From the NCBI GenBank assembly GCA_035560935.1, contig DATMYQ010000052.1, positions 1 to 41,637 of the forward strand: a DNA stretch of 41,637 nt. Direction: 5' to 3'. Numbering within the stretch: position 1 is the first letter of the stretch; every line of letters starts with the position of its first letter. The translations under genes and the position numbers were made by a program. Below the pieces are notes generated by a model that saw nothing but the letters and a program-made list of their open reading frames with translations, had not been told where the DNA came from and did no database searches. Source of the DNA: DATMYQ01 sp035560935 (GTDB taxonomy: Bacteria > Bacillota > Negativicutes > Sporomusales > Sporomusaceae). Of this stretch, positions 1 through 7,646 are shown piece after piece.

Positions 1-2
1 CT

Positions 3-140
3 GTAACTAGAATTGTTAAAAGTTTCTCAATATCTTGTGGTGTGCCCCGGGTCATGATCATGACGACAGGGCGGCTGGGCGAAAGAGTGATTCTTAAAGA
101 AGAAGTGAGGGGAAGATCATGTCGGAGCAGGCTATTTTAA
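3..140 (+). other. Open frame entering from the left edge; possible 3' end of an upstream gene
   Basis: This frame is open from the left edge to a TAA at 138-140. It would overlap the start of the hydrogenase-like gene by 22 bases. The 45 residues match no family I recognise, and the other two forward frames close within ten bases. It could be the tail of an upstream gene in the same operon or simply open by chance. A 14-base perfect palindrome (51-64) lies inside it. Confidence 0.2.
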
Positions 141-2032
141 CCACTAGTGAAGAAAAATGCGTGGGTTGCAACAAATGCATTGCCAAATGTCCGGTGGAAC
201 AGGCCAATATAGCCTATTTATCCGGAGGCGCTAACAAGATAAAAGTGGATCAGTCGCGGTGCATCCATTGTGGACAGTGTATTGATGTCTGTGACCATGG
301 TGCCAGGGACTATCATGATGATACAGAACGTTTTTTTGCCGATTTGCAGCAGGGGAAAGCAATATCAATTATCGCGGCGCCGGCGGCCCAATTCAATTTC
401 GATGATTACCGGCGGCTGCTTGGTTTCCTAAAAGACCGGGGAGTTCGTCATTGCTATGATGTGTCGTTTGGTGCGGATCTGACCACCTGGGCCTACTTAA
501 AAGCGATCCGGGAGAAGGGGCTGGATTCCGTGATTGCCCAACCCTGTCCGGCGGTGGTAAATTATATACAGAGGTATATCCCGGAACTGATTCCCCGGCT
601 GGCGCCGGTGCACAGTCCGATGATGTGCACGGCTGTGTATGTGAAGAAACAGCTGCGGGCGGAGGCGGCACTGGCCTTTTTGTCACCGTGCATCGGGAAA
701 ATTGACGAAATCAATGACAAAAACACCGGCGGCATGATTCAGTATAATGTGACATACCGCAAAATCATGGAATATGTGGAGCGTCATGGCATACTATTGA
801 ACAGCTTTGCACCGACTGATTTTACCGACCCCGGCAGCGGCATTGGTGTGGCCTTCAGCCGTCCGGGCGGTTTGCGAGAGAATGTGGAATACCATGCGCC
901 GGGAGCCTGGGTGCGCCAGGTGGAGGGGCCGGAGCATGCGTATCACTATTTAAGAAGTTATGCTGACCGCTGCCGGGCGCAGCGGCCGATACCCTTGTTG
1001 GTGGATATTCTGAACTGTTTGCATGGCTGCAACATTGGCACCGGCACCTGTAAAGAAGGGAATCTTGACGAAATTGACTATCAGATGAACCGGGTGAAAA
1101 CACAACGGCTGAAAGATCAAACGTCTGCCGGTTTATTTAAAAAAACCTATGCCTTGTTTGATAAATTCGATAAAGAATTACGGCTGGAAGATTATTTCCG
1201 CAGCTACGAGGATCTGTCGACGGCTGTGAAGCTGCCGGAAGTGAATCAACAGGCTTGTATGGCCGTTTTTGAAAAACTGCACAAAACCGACGCCGAATCC
1301 CGGAAGATCAACTGCTACGCGTGCGGATACGGCAATTGCGAGGATTTTGCCCGAGCGGTGGCGCAGGGCACCAACCATTTGGACAACTGCATTGACTATA
1401 ACCGCAAAGAGTTGAAACTGGAACACCGGCAATTAAGCGCCAAAAATGACGAGGTTCAGCAGGTATTGCAACAAATGGAGAATATGAACCGGGAGCGGGA
1501 GCAAAAGGCACAATTTCTGGCGGAACAGGTCCGCAACATTACTGCCGCAATCAATGAAGTGGCGATGGGCAGCGGTGAAAATGCCAAAAGCATCGAAAAT
1601 ATCAGCGGCGAAATTCACAGTATTTTGGATACGGCCAGCTCGCTGCGCACCAATATACACGATGTGGAATTGCAAATGGGCGATTTTGCCCAGGCGTCGG
1701 ATGAAATTGTCAATATTTCCGGCCAGACCAATATGCTTTCGCTTAACGCCAGTATTGAAGCGGCCCGGGCCGGCGAACAGGGACGGGGATTTGCCGTGGT
1801 GGCCAACGAGGTGCGGGTGTTGGCGGAACGTTCCAAAACTGCCGTGATCTCGACCAAATCCAGTGAAGAAGCGGTGGCCCGCCAGGTAGACGCAATTCGT
1901 GCCATATCCAACGATCTGGAAAAACGAATGAACGTGGTCAGCGGTGAGGTAACCAATATTTCCGCCACGATTGAAGAAGTCACCGCTAAATGTCAGGAGA
2001 TTGCCGCCACGGCGGGAGTTTTGGCTAAATAA
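119..2032 (+). CDS. [FeFe]-hydrogenase-like sensor fused to a methyl-accepting chemotaxis signalling domain
   Basis: A 637-residue soluble protein with no membrane segment. Residues 14-24 and 48-58 are two [4Fe-4S] ferredoxin motifs (C14, C17, C20, C24; C48, C51, C54, C58). Residues about 80-370 are the [FeFe]-hydrogenase large-subunit domain. The four H-cluster ligands appear kept: C143 in QPCPAV, C191 in SPCIGK, C300 and C304 in NCLHGC. The neighbouring proton-shuttle cysteine of catalytic enzymes (first C of TSCCP) is replaced by P142. C399, C402, C407 and C424 form a further Fe-S motif, followed by a coiled coil (about 430-470). Residues about 470-630 are an MCP signalling domain, with the conserved hairpin tip at about 530-570. 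The ATG follows a GAGGGG ribosome binding site. Family knowledge suggests a sensory hydrogenase; a role in H2 or redox taxis through CheA/CheW is inference. Confidence 0.85.
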   Translation: MSEQAILTTSEEKCVGCNKCIAKCPVEQANIAYLSGGANKIKVDQSRCIHCGQCIDVCDHGARDYHDDTERFFADLQQGKAISIIAAPAAQFNFDDYRRLLGFLKDRGVRHCYDVSFGADLTTWAYLKAIREKGLDSVIAQPCPAVVNYIQRYIPELIPRLAPVHSPMMCTAVYVKKQLRAEAALAFLSPCIGKIDEINDKNTGGMIQYNVTYRKIMEYVERHGILLNSFAPTDFTDPGSGIGVAFSRPGGLRENVEYHAPGAWVRQVEGPEHAYHYLRSYADRCRAQRPIPLLVDILNCLHGCNIGTGTCKEGNLDEIDYQMNRVKTQRLKDQTSAGLFKKTYALFDKFDKELRLEDYFRSYEDLSTAVKLPEVNQQACMAVFEKLHKTDAESRKINCYACGYGNCEDFARAVAQGTNHLDNCIDYNRKELKLEHRQLSAKNDEVQQVLQQMENMNREREQKAQFLAEQVRNITAAINEVAMGSGENAKSIENISGEIHSILDTASSLRTNIHDVELQMGDFAQASDEIVNISGQTNMLSLNASIEAARAGEQGRGFAVVANEVRVLAERSKTAVISTKSSEEAVARQVDAIRAISNDLEKRMNVVSGEVTNISATIEEVTAKCQEIAATAGVLAK

Positions 2033-2044
2033 AATATAGGCAAT

Positions 2045-2090
2045 AAAAACAGGCTGAGTAGCTCCGAATAGGAGGGCAGCCTGTTTTTTT
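2045..2090 (+). terminator. Rho-independent terminator after the hydrogenase-MCP gene
   Basis: AAAACAGGCTG at 2046-2056 pairs with CAGCCTGTTTT at 2077-2087, and an inner CTCC/GGAG pair extends the stem. A run of T residues follows, ending at 2090. It lies just after the stop codon and closes the transcription unit. Confidence 0.85.
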
Positions 2091-2150
2091 CTGGTCTGGG
2101 TCATGAACAGTTCAGTTATAAAGAACTACGGGGCGATTTTAACGGAGAAT

Positions 2151-2179
2151 TTGCCGTTGGCGGGGATGTGCGGTACAAT
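2151..2179 (+). promoter_or_regulatory. Sigma-A-like promoter for the MFS efflux gene
   Basis: TTGCCG (2151-2156), 17-base spacer, TACAAT (2174-2179), about 30 bases before the MFS start codon. The spacing is ideal, and an upstream terminator makes an independent promoter necessary. Confidence 0.7.
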
Positions 2180-2208
2180 AATGACAGGAATAGATACAGA
2201 GGAATGTC

Positions 2209-3645
2209 ATGAGAAACGGAGAGCTCTTCATGCGCGACCGACTCATACGGCTGCCTTACTATCGTTGGCTGGTGTTTGCCGTGATTGCCACAGGGACGTT
2301 TATGTCCACGCTGACGTCCAGTATTCTCAATGTAGCATTGCCGTTGATTCAGGTATCGCTGGGTACCGATCTGCTGACGGTGCAATGGGTGGTGACGGCC
2401 TATCTGCTGGTCGTGACCGGTTTTTTGCCGTTGGCCGGGCGGCTGGGCGACGTTGCGGGCCGCCGCCGGATATACAGCGCCGGGTTCATTGGGTTTGCCG
2501 TGGGATCGCTGTTGTGTGGTCTGGCGCGTTCGGTGGAAGGACTGATTGTCTTTCGGTTGCTGCAGGGTTTAGGAGCGGCGGCGCTGATGGCCAATTCACC
2601 GGCGATTGTTACCGAGGTGTTTCCCCGCAAAGAGCGCGGCAAAGTGCTGGGCATGGTCGGAACGGCGGTGGCGCTGGGCAGCATGACCGGTCCCAGCCTT
2701 GGCGGAATATTGGTGGAACAGCTGGGTTGGCATGCCCTGTTTTTTTTGAACTTGCCGGTTGCCCTGTTGGGCTATGGCGCGGCTTATCTGGTATTGCCGC
2801 TAGACAAACGTTGGCAGGGAGATGGGCTGGACGTGGTCGGGGCGGGGCTGTTTACGGGTGGTGTCGTCAGCTTCTCCCTGGCGTTGAGTCAGGGCGGCAA
2901 ATGGGGCTGGCTGGCGGGGGGATTGGTTGTGTTGGGTACACTGCAGATCTGGATGTTTTATCGTTGGGAGAAATGGGTGCCGCAGCCCATGATTGATTTG
3001 ACGATTTTTGACAACTGGCCGTTTGTGGTGGGGAATTTGACAGGATTACTATCTTTTATGGCGATTTTCGCCAATACCATTTTGTTTCCGTTTTATCTGT
3101 TTCAGGTAAAAGGGCTGACACCGGGGGAAATGGGTCTGGTCATGTCGGCGTTTCCGTTGGTGATGGCGATCGTGGCGCCGTTGAGCGGCGCGTTATCCGA
3201 TCGGGCCGGGCCGCTGCTTTTGACCTGCACTGGACTTACAGTGGTGGCCGGTGGATTGTATTATACTGGCAATCTGGGCGCCGGCGCCGGTATCGGCAGT
3301 ATTGTGGCGGGGCAGGCACTCTTAGGACTGGGAAATGGCTTGTTTCAGTCGCCCAACAACAATAGCGTGATGAGTGCTTTGGACCCGGCCAAAGCCGGTC
3401 TGGCCGGCGGCATCAACGCCCTGTCCCGAAACCTGGGAATGATCAGCGGTACCGCGATAGCCGTATCGGTCTGTGAATTCGGCCGTCAGGCCAGTCTGAC
3501 GACTGGTGGCAGCAGCAGCCGGGAAGTGACGGCTTTTTTACAGGGATATCATTGGGCGTTTCTTCTGGCGGCGGGAATTGCAGTGCTGGGCGTGTTGCTT
3601 TCGCTGAACCGGCAGGGTTACGCCGGATATGACGAAAAACAATAA
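2209..3645 (+). CDS. MFS multidrug efflux transporter, 14-TM DHA2 (EmrB/QacA-like) type
   Basis: A 478-residue integral membrane protein. Motif A of the major facilitator superfamily is at 77-86 (GRLGDVAGRR). The antiporter motif C is at about 151-168 (GTAVALGSMTGPSLGGIL), typical of proton-coupled drug exporters. The length and the number of hydrophobic segments fit the 14-helix DHA2 subfamily. The start at 2209 is preceded by AGAGGA; a second ATG at 2230 behind GGAGAG is also possible and would shorten the protein by seven residues. The gene has its own promoter and is followed 15 bases later by an exported protein gene, so the two may be co-transcribed. The substrate cannot be predicted. 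No TetR or MarR regulator is adjacent. Confidence 0.88.
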   Translation: MRNGELFMRDRLIRLPYYRWLVFAVIATGTFMSTLTSSILNVALPLIQVSLGTDLLTVQWVVTAYLLVVTGFLPLAGRLGDVAGRRRIYSAGFIGFAVGSLLCGLARSVEGLIVFRLLQGLGAAALMANSPAIVTEVFPRKERGKVLGMVGTAVALGSMTGPSLGGILVEQLGWHALFFLNLPVALLGYGAAYLVLPLDKRWQGDGLDVVGAGLFTGGVVSFSLALSQGGKWGWLAGGLVVLGTLQIWMFYRWEKWVPQPMIDLTIFDNWPFVVGNLTGLLSFMAIFANTILFPFYLFQVKGLTPGEMGLVMSAFPLVMAIVAPLSGALSDRAGPLLLTCTGLTVVAGGLYYTGNLGAGAGIGSIVAGQALLGLGNGLFQSPNNNSVMSALDPAKAGLAGGINALSRNLGMISGTAIAVSVCEFGRQASLTTGGSSSREVTAFLQGYHWAFLLAAGIAVLGVLLSLNRQGYAGYDEKQ

Positions 3646-3660
3646 GGAAGGTGTTAAAGT

Positions 3661-4365
3661 ATGAAATCATATCGATGGGTTTGGCGGTATTTCGCGCTGC
3701 TGGCGTGTTTTGCCCTGGCATTGCCGGTAGCGAACGCTGCTCCGGCGGCGCCGGTGCGCGTCAGTCAGCAGGTGATCCAGGATGAGCGGTTTACGGTTTG
3801 GCTGCCGCAGCTGGAAGGGTTAGCGGATCCGGTCGTACAGGACCGCCTGAACGAAAAAATATCCCAGGACATGAAGCAGGAAGAAACTGCTTTTCAGCGA
3901 GCCTGGGAGCAAATGCAGCAAACGCCGCAAATACCGGACAGTATAAAAAAGTCCGCCCATTTCTGGGGGACTTATGCAGTGAAGCTTAATAAAGACGGAT
4001 TGCTTAGTTTGACGGTCAGCCAATATTATATAGCCGGCGGCGCGCACGGCAGCACGATGACGCGGTCCTATACCATGGAGGTTGTCACGGGGAAATTATT
4101 GGCGTTGCAGGACATTTTCCGGCCGGATGCCGCCTACCGGGAACGGTTGAACGAATGGATCCGTGAGGATATCCGGCGAAAAGGAAAAACAATGTATCGT
4201 TTTGAAGGGATACGGGAACAGCAAAGTTTTTATCTAACGGAAGAAGGACTGGTCCTTTTCTACCAGCCGTATGAGATTGCCTCCTGGGCGGACGGGTATA
4301 TCCGTTTTGTGATTCCCTATGACCAGATCCGCGATTTGCTGCGGCAGGATTTGCCATTGTATTAG
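3661..4365 (+). CDS. Exported DUF4163/DUF3298 (RsiV/PdaC-like) protein
   Basis: A 234-residue protein with a clear signal peptide: basic KSYRWVWR, a hydrophobic stretch to about residue 22 and an ANA-type cleavage site near residue 26. The mature part resembles the paired DUF4163/DUF3298 domains of the extracytoplasmic parts of anti-sigma factor RsiV and deacetylase PdaC. The GGAHG-type turn at about 126-130 (AGGAHGS) and the IPYDQI-type ending are typical of DUF3298. No catalytic polysaccharide deacetylase domain and no N-terminal anti-sigma domain follow, so the activity is unknown. GGAAGGTG precedes the ATG. It sits 15 bases after the MFS gene and ends 1 base before the stop codon of the opposing yigZ gene. 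Confidence 0.75.
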   Translation: MKSYRWVWRYFALLACFALALPVANAAPAAPVRVSQQVIQDERFTVWLPQLEGLADPVVQDRLNEKISQDMKQEETAFQRAWEQMQQTPQIPDSIKKSAHFWGTYAVKLNKDGLLSLTVSQYYIAGGAHGSTMTRSYTMEVVTGKLLALQDIFRPDAAYRERLNEWIREDIRRKGKTMYRFEGIREQQSFYLTEEGLVLFYQPYEIASWADGYIRFVIPYDQIRDLLRQDLPLY

Positions 4366-4366
4366 T

Positions 4367-5005
4367 CTAATCTTCTATCACCGTATCAACGTATATTTCA
4401 CCGGCCGGTACGACCCGGGCCAGACCGGAGGTCCAGTCGGCGACCTGTTGCGTCAGCCGATTTTCTCCCTCGGGTTCCAGCACGTTCAAGGTGATCTGCT
4501 GGGCGAATTCCTTGGCGGAAATGGTGTATTGATGAACTTTCAATTGATTTTCCACATTGCCCAATAAGGGATAGTCAATCATAATGGCTAATTGCCGGTG
4601 AAGATTTCTTTCGACGATGCCAGCGGCTTTGAGTCCGGTGCTGGCGCTCTTGCCGTAGGCACGGATCAAGCCCCCGGCACCCAGCTTAATACCACCGAAA
4701 TACCGGGTGACGACGAGCACGGTGTCGCGGAGCCCGGTTTTCTTGATGATTTCCAACATCGGCCGGCCGGCGGTTCCGGAAGGTTCGCCATCGTCATCGG
4801 CTTTTTGCAGCCCCGGCGCTTCGCCCACCAGATAGGCGGCACAGTTGTGGGTGGCGTCGGCGTGCTTTTTGCGGATTTGGGCAACGAATGCCTGGGCTTC
4901 TGCTTCTGTTTCCGCCCGGGCGGCATAACAAATGAACAAGGATTTTTCAATTTCGGTACGGGCTTCGCCATAGCCCTTTACCGTTCGATAAGTTGCAGAC
5001 AACAT
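4367..5005 (-). CDS. yigZ: YigZ/IMPACT family protein (UPF0029)
   Basis: A 212-residue cytoplasmic protein of full family length. The N-terminal UPF0029 domain carries the signature DDGEPSGTAGRP (71-82) and RYFGGIKLGAGGL (101-113). A small C-terminal DUF1949-like domain follows (about 135-210). The family is related to eukaryotic IMPACT, a regulator of the Gcn2 kinase. The bacterial role is uncertain, probably linked to translation or RNA binding. The ATG is preceded on the minus strand by GGGGTGAT. The gene is divergent from the alanyl-tRNA editing gene and its promoter overlaps that gene's 5' region. Confidence 0.9.
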   Translation of the reverse strand: MLSATYRTVKGYGEARTEIEKSLFICYAARAETEAEAQAFVAQIRKKHADATHNCAAYLVGEAPGLQKADDDGEPSGTAGRPMLEIIKKTGLRDTVLVVTRYFGGIKLGAGGLIRAYGKSASTGLKAAGIVERNLHRQLAIMIDYPLLGNVENQLKVHQYTISAKEFAQQITLNVLEPEGENRLTQQVADWTSGLARVVPAGEIYVDTVIED

Positions 5006-5025
5006 ATTGCATCACCCCGATGTTA

Positions 5026-5054
5026 AGCATACACGATGAAAAGAACCGCGGCAA
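5026..5054 (-). promoter_or_regulatory. Sigma-A-like promoter for yigZ
   Basis: Read on the minus strand: TTGCCG (5054-5049), 17-base spacer, TATGCT (5031-5026), about 20 bases before the yigZ start. It overlaps the upstream region of the divergent alanyl-tRNA editing gene, which supports placing that gene's start at 5075. Confidence 0.55.
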
Positions 5055-5074
5055 GGGCGGGAGGGAGAATTTGC

Positions 5075-6316
5075 ATGGACACGATAAAACTCTATCATGA
5101 GGATGCCTACTGCCGGAATTTTATGGCAACAATCTTAATGGTAAAAGCCGTGGATGGAACCTCCGATTGCTGGGAGGTCGTGCTGGACCGTACGGCTTTT
5201 TATCCGGAAAGTGGCGGCCAGCCCTGGGACACAGGAACACTGAACAATTGCCCGGTGATGGCAGTCAGAGAAAAAGGCGGGCAAATTGTACATACTGTCA
5301 ACGGTCATCCTGGAGCCGGAGCGGTCCGGGGAGAGATCGACTGGGAACGGCGGTTTGATCATATGCAGCAACACAGCGGAGAACATATTTTGTCCGGCGT
5401 TTTTTTGTCTCAATGGGGCGCCAACAATGTAGGTTTTCATTTGGGCGCCGTGTCCAGCCAGATTGACTTGGATCTGGCTGGTATGGACGAAATGACGGCG
5501 GAAAGTGTGGAGCAAACGGCTAATCGGGCGGTGGCAGCCAACCACCCGGTGACCTGCCAACTGGTCACGGAAGAAGAATTGTCGGGATTTACGCTGCGCA
5601 AAGAGTTGAGCAAGCAGGTGGCACAGGTGCGGGTCGTGGATATGGATGGCGTGGACTGCTGTCCCTGTGGCGGTACTCATGTGGCGTTCACGGGTGAGGT
5701 GGGGCCGATCAAAATACGGGGCTGGGAGAAGAAAAAAGGTGGCATTCGCATCGATTTTGTTTGTGGCAGCCGGGCGGTGGCGGATTACCAGGACAAGCAC
5801 CGGTCGGTAGGGCGCCTGGCAGTGCTGTTGTCAGTGCCGCCGGATCAGGTGGTGCCGGCGGTACAGCGGCAAATGGAAAAAACGGAGACATTACAGCGGG
5901 AATTGGCCCTGCTGCGCCATCAGATGAATCAACAACTGGCGGAAGATTTGTTGCGCCAGCGGGATAGTACCGCGACGTTTGCGGTGATAACTCATGTGGT
6001 GAAGGCGCCGGCCGGCGGTGAACTGGCCGAGCTGGCCTCGTTGCTGACGGCCAAGTTGCCGGTGGTGGCGCTGCTGGCGGGAGTGCAGCCGGACCTGGAC
6101 AAAACGACGTTGCTATTTGCTGCCACCAATGGTTTGCCGGTGGATATGAATGCCGTTTTACGGGCGGCGACAGCGCAGATCGATGGTAAAGGCGGTGGTA
6201 CGCGGTGGTTGGCCCAGGGGGGCGGCGGCTGTCCGGAAAAAATCCCGGAGATACTGGTACAGACGAAAAACCTTCTTATAAACGGGGCTGTTTCGCACAA
6301 GCCATTGGGACGGTAG
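5075..6316 (+). CDS. Alanyl-tRNA editing protein (AlaX-L-like, with DHHA1 domain)
   Basis: A 413-residue free-standing relative of the AlaRS editing half. It should hydrolyse Ser- or Gly-mischarged tRNA-Ala. The zinc-binding set of the second-additional domain is complete: H100 and H104 in HSGEH, then C198 and H202 in CPCGGTH. The N-terminal part (about 8-95) is the AlaRS-type beta-barrel with FYPESGGQP at 42-50. A coiled region (about 255-295) leads into a glycine-rich DHHA1 C-terminus (about 360-400, GGGCP). The start at 5075 was chosen because GGGAGGGAGA precedes it; an in-frame ATG at 5036 has no ribosome binding site. No alanyl-tRNA synthetase gene is in the window. Confidence 0.88.
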   Translation: MDTIKLYHEDAYCRNFMATILMVKAVDGTSDCWEVVLDRTAFYPESGGQPWDTGTLNNCPVMAVREKGGQIVHTVNGHPGAGAVRGEIDWERRFDHMQQHSGEHILSGVFLSQWGANNVGFHLGAVSSQIDLDLAGMDEMTAESVEQTANRAVAANHPVTCQLVTEEELSGFTLRKELSKQVAQVRVVDMDGVDCCPCGGTHVAFTGEVGPIKIRGWEKKKGGIRIDFVCGSRAVADYQDKHRSVGRLAVLLSVPPDQVVPAVQRQMEKTETLQRELALLRHQMNQQLAEDLLRQRDSTATFAVITHVVKAPAGGELAELASLLTAKLPVVALLAGVQPDLDKTTLLFAATNGLPVDMNAVLRAATAQIDGKGGGTRWLAQGGGGCPEKIPEILVQTKNLLINGAVSHKPLGR

Positions 6317-6337
6317 CTATGAAAACGGAGCCGGGTT

Positions 6338-6346
6338 TGTTATAAT
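6338..6346 (+). promoter_or_regulatory. Extended -10 promoter upstream of the puuD-like gene
   Basis: TGTTATAAT is an extended -10 element (TG-N-TATAAT) about 55 bases before the start codon. No good -35 hexamer is visible at 16-18 bases, which is common for extended -10 promoters. Confidence 0.5.
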
Positions 6347-6400
6347 GAACGATATGGGGTATTCCCGGAAAAAGGGAAAAGATATGGGAGATGACAGTGT

Positions 6401-7141
6401 ATGAAAAAACCAGTGATCGGCATTACTACTAATTTGGCGCCGGCGGAAAATACAGTGATGACGGGTATGCTTCGGGCTTTTGTCGGGGCTGACTATGTTG
6501 AATCCGTGGTCCGGGCCGGTGGCATTCCGCTACTGCTGCCGCCGGTGAGCGACCGGGCATTGATTCGGGAACAACTGGAAGTGGTCGACGGATTGATTCT
6601 GTCCGGCGGTGCGGACGTCAGTCCGCTGGCATTCGGTGAAGAACCGATTGAAAAACTGGGAACCGTCGATGATTGCCGGGATCAGTTTGAACTGGAACTG
6701 GCGCGGTTGGCGGCGGGGGAAAAGAAACCGCTGCTGGGAATATGCCGGGGCATCCAAGTGCTGAATGTAGCTTATGGCGGTACCTTATTTCAGGATTTGG
6801 GTCAAATTGAAGGTTGCAATATCAAACATTTTCAAAGTACTACCTACCGGGATGCCGTGACTCACACCGTGGTCATTGAACCGGGGTCGGCACTGGCGGA
6901 TATCGTGGGTGCGGAGACCGTACAGGTTAATAGCTTTCACCATCAGTCACTGAAGAAAGTGGCGCCGGGTTTGTCGGTAACCGCCTATTCACGCGACGGC
7001 GTGGTTGAAGCGGTGGAAAGCCGGGGTGAACATTTTGTTCTGGGGATTCAATGGCATCCTGAACTTTTAACAGGAAAATATCCGGCGATGCTGGCCCTGT
7101 TTGAAGCCCTGATCAAGGTGGCCAAGAAAACGAGGGAATAA
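6401..7141 (+). CDS. Gamma-glutamyl-gamma-aminobutyrate hydrolase-like class I amidotransferase (peptidase C26, PuuD family)
   Basis: A 246-residue cytoplasmic enzyme of full family length. The class I glutamine amidotransferase triad is visible: nucleophile C115 in GICRG, H219 and E221 in QWHPE. The LSGGADVSP stretch (67-75) is characteristic of the PuuD/gamma-glutamyl hydrolase branch. PuuD cleaves gamma-glutamyl-GABA in putrescine degradation. Many Firmicute members have other gamma-glutamyl substrates, so the exact reaction is open. GGGAGATGA precedes the ATG. The next gene, a MarR regulator, starts 2 bases after the stop codon and spermidine synthase follows, which makes a polyamine link plausible. 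Confidence 0.82.
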   Translation: MKKPVIGITTNLAPAENTVMTGMLRAFVGADYVESVVRAGGIPLLLPPVSDRALIREQLEVVDGLILSGGADVSPLAFGEEPIEKLGTVDDCRDQFELELARLAAGEKKPLLGICRGIQVLNVAYGGTLFQDLGQIEGCNIKHFQSTTYRDAVTHTVVIEPGSALADIVGAETVQVNSFHHQSLKKVAPGLSVTAYSRDGVVEAVESRGEHFVLGIQWHPELLTGKYPAMLALFEALIKVAKKTRE

Positions 7142-7143
7142 TC

Positions 7144-7605
7144 ATGGGAAACAACGGGAACACTGTGCCGCAACAAATGAGGGAGATGATTCGGCTGTTG
7201 ATGCGGCGGCTGGGGGTACTGGAAAAAAGTGAGGCGGCCTGTTGCCGGATGACTATGGCCCAATGCCATGCACTGGTGGAAATTGGCCGGGCGGGGACGC
7301 TGTCGTTGAATGCACTGGCGGATTTCCTGGGGTTGGATAAAAGCACGGTCAGCCGTTCTGTGGAAAATCTGGTGGTGCAGGGATTGGCCGAGCGACAGGT
7401 GGATCCGGAGGACCGGCGGTATGTTCAAATTGCCCTGACGCCGGCCGGCCGGACCTTATATCAGGAAACGGAACAGAGTATGGTTGCTTTCTATCAGGAG
7501 GTTTATGCTGCTATTCCGGTTGAACGGCGGCAGCAAGTACTGGAAAGCATGAACGATCTTTTGGCGGCGACGATGAAGGTCACCTGTTGCCGGCCGGAGG
7601 AATGA
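7144..7605 (+). CDS. MarR family transcriptional regulator with paired cysteines
   Basis: A 153-residue winged-helix repressor of normal MarR length. The DNA-binding region is at about 52-95 (LADFLGLDKSTVSRSVENLV), followed by the wing DPEDRRYV. Unusually it has C33-C34 and C41 in the first dimerisation helix, and C148-C149 near the C-terminus. These could let it sense metals, arsenicals or oxidants, though this is inference. It is almost certainly translated with the upstream puuD-like gene, with which it is separated by 2 bases, and probably regulates its own unit. The start is preceded by GAGGGA at 7132-7137. Confidence 0.88.
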   Translation: MGNNGNTVPQQMREMIRLLMRRLGVLEKSEAACCRMTMAQCHALVEIGRAGTLSLNALADFLGLDKSTVSRSVENLVVQGLAERQVDPEDRRYVQIALTPAGRTLYQETEQSMVAFYQEVYAAIPVERRQQVLESMNDLLAATMKVTCCRPEE

Positions 7606-7646
7606 CGTTGGTGCTGTATGGGGCAAAACCAGGGAGGGAGCAGTAA

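Noticed and set aside
1433..2104. 223-residue minus-strand open frame opposite the hydrogenase-MCP gene
   Set aside because: It is antisense to the conserved MCP domain, shows no motif and has no ribosome binding site.
2103..2996. 297-residue plus-strand open frame overlapping the MFS gene
   Set aside because: It lies in another frame over the transporter gene; its translation is low-complexity and has no family motifs, while the MFS frame has clear motifs, promoter and ribosome binding site.
5135..5800. 221-residue minus-strand open frame inside the alanyl-tRNA editing gene
   Set aside because: It mirrors the coding frame of a well-conserved protein and has no recognisable domain.
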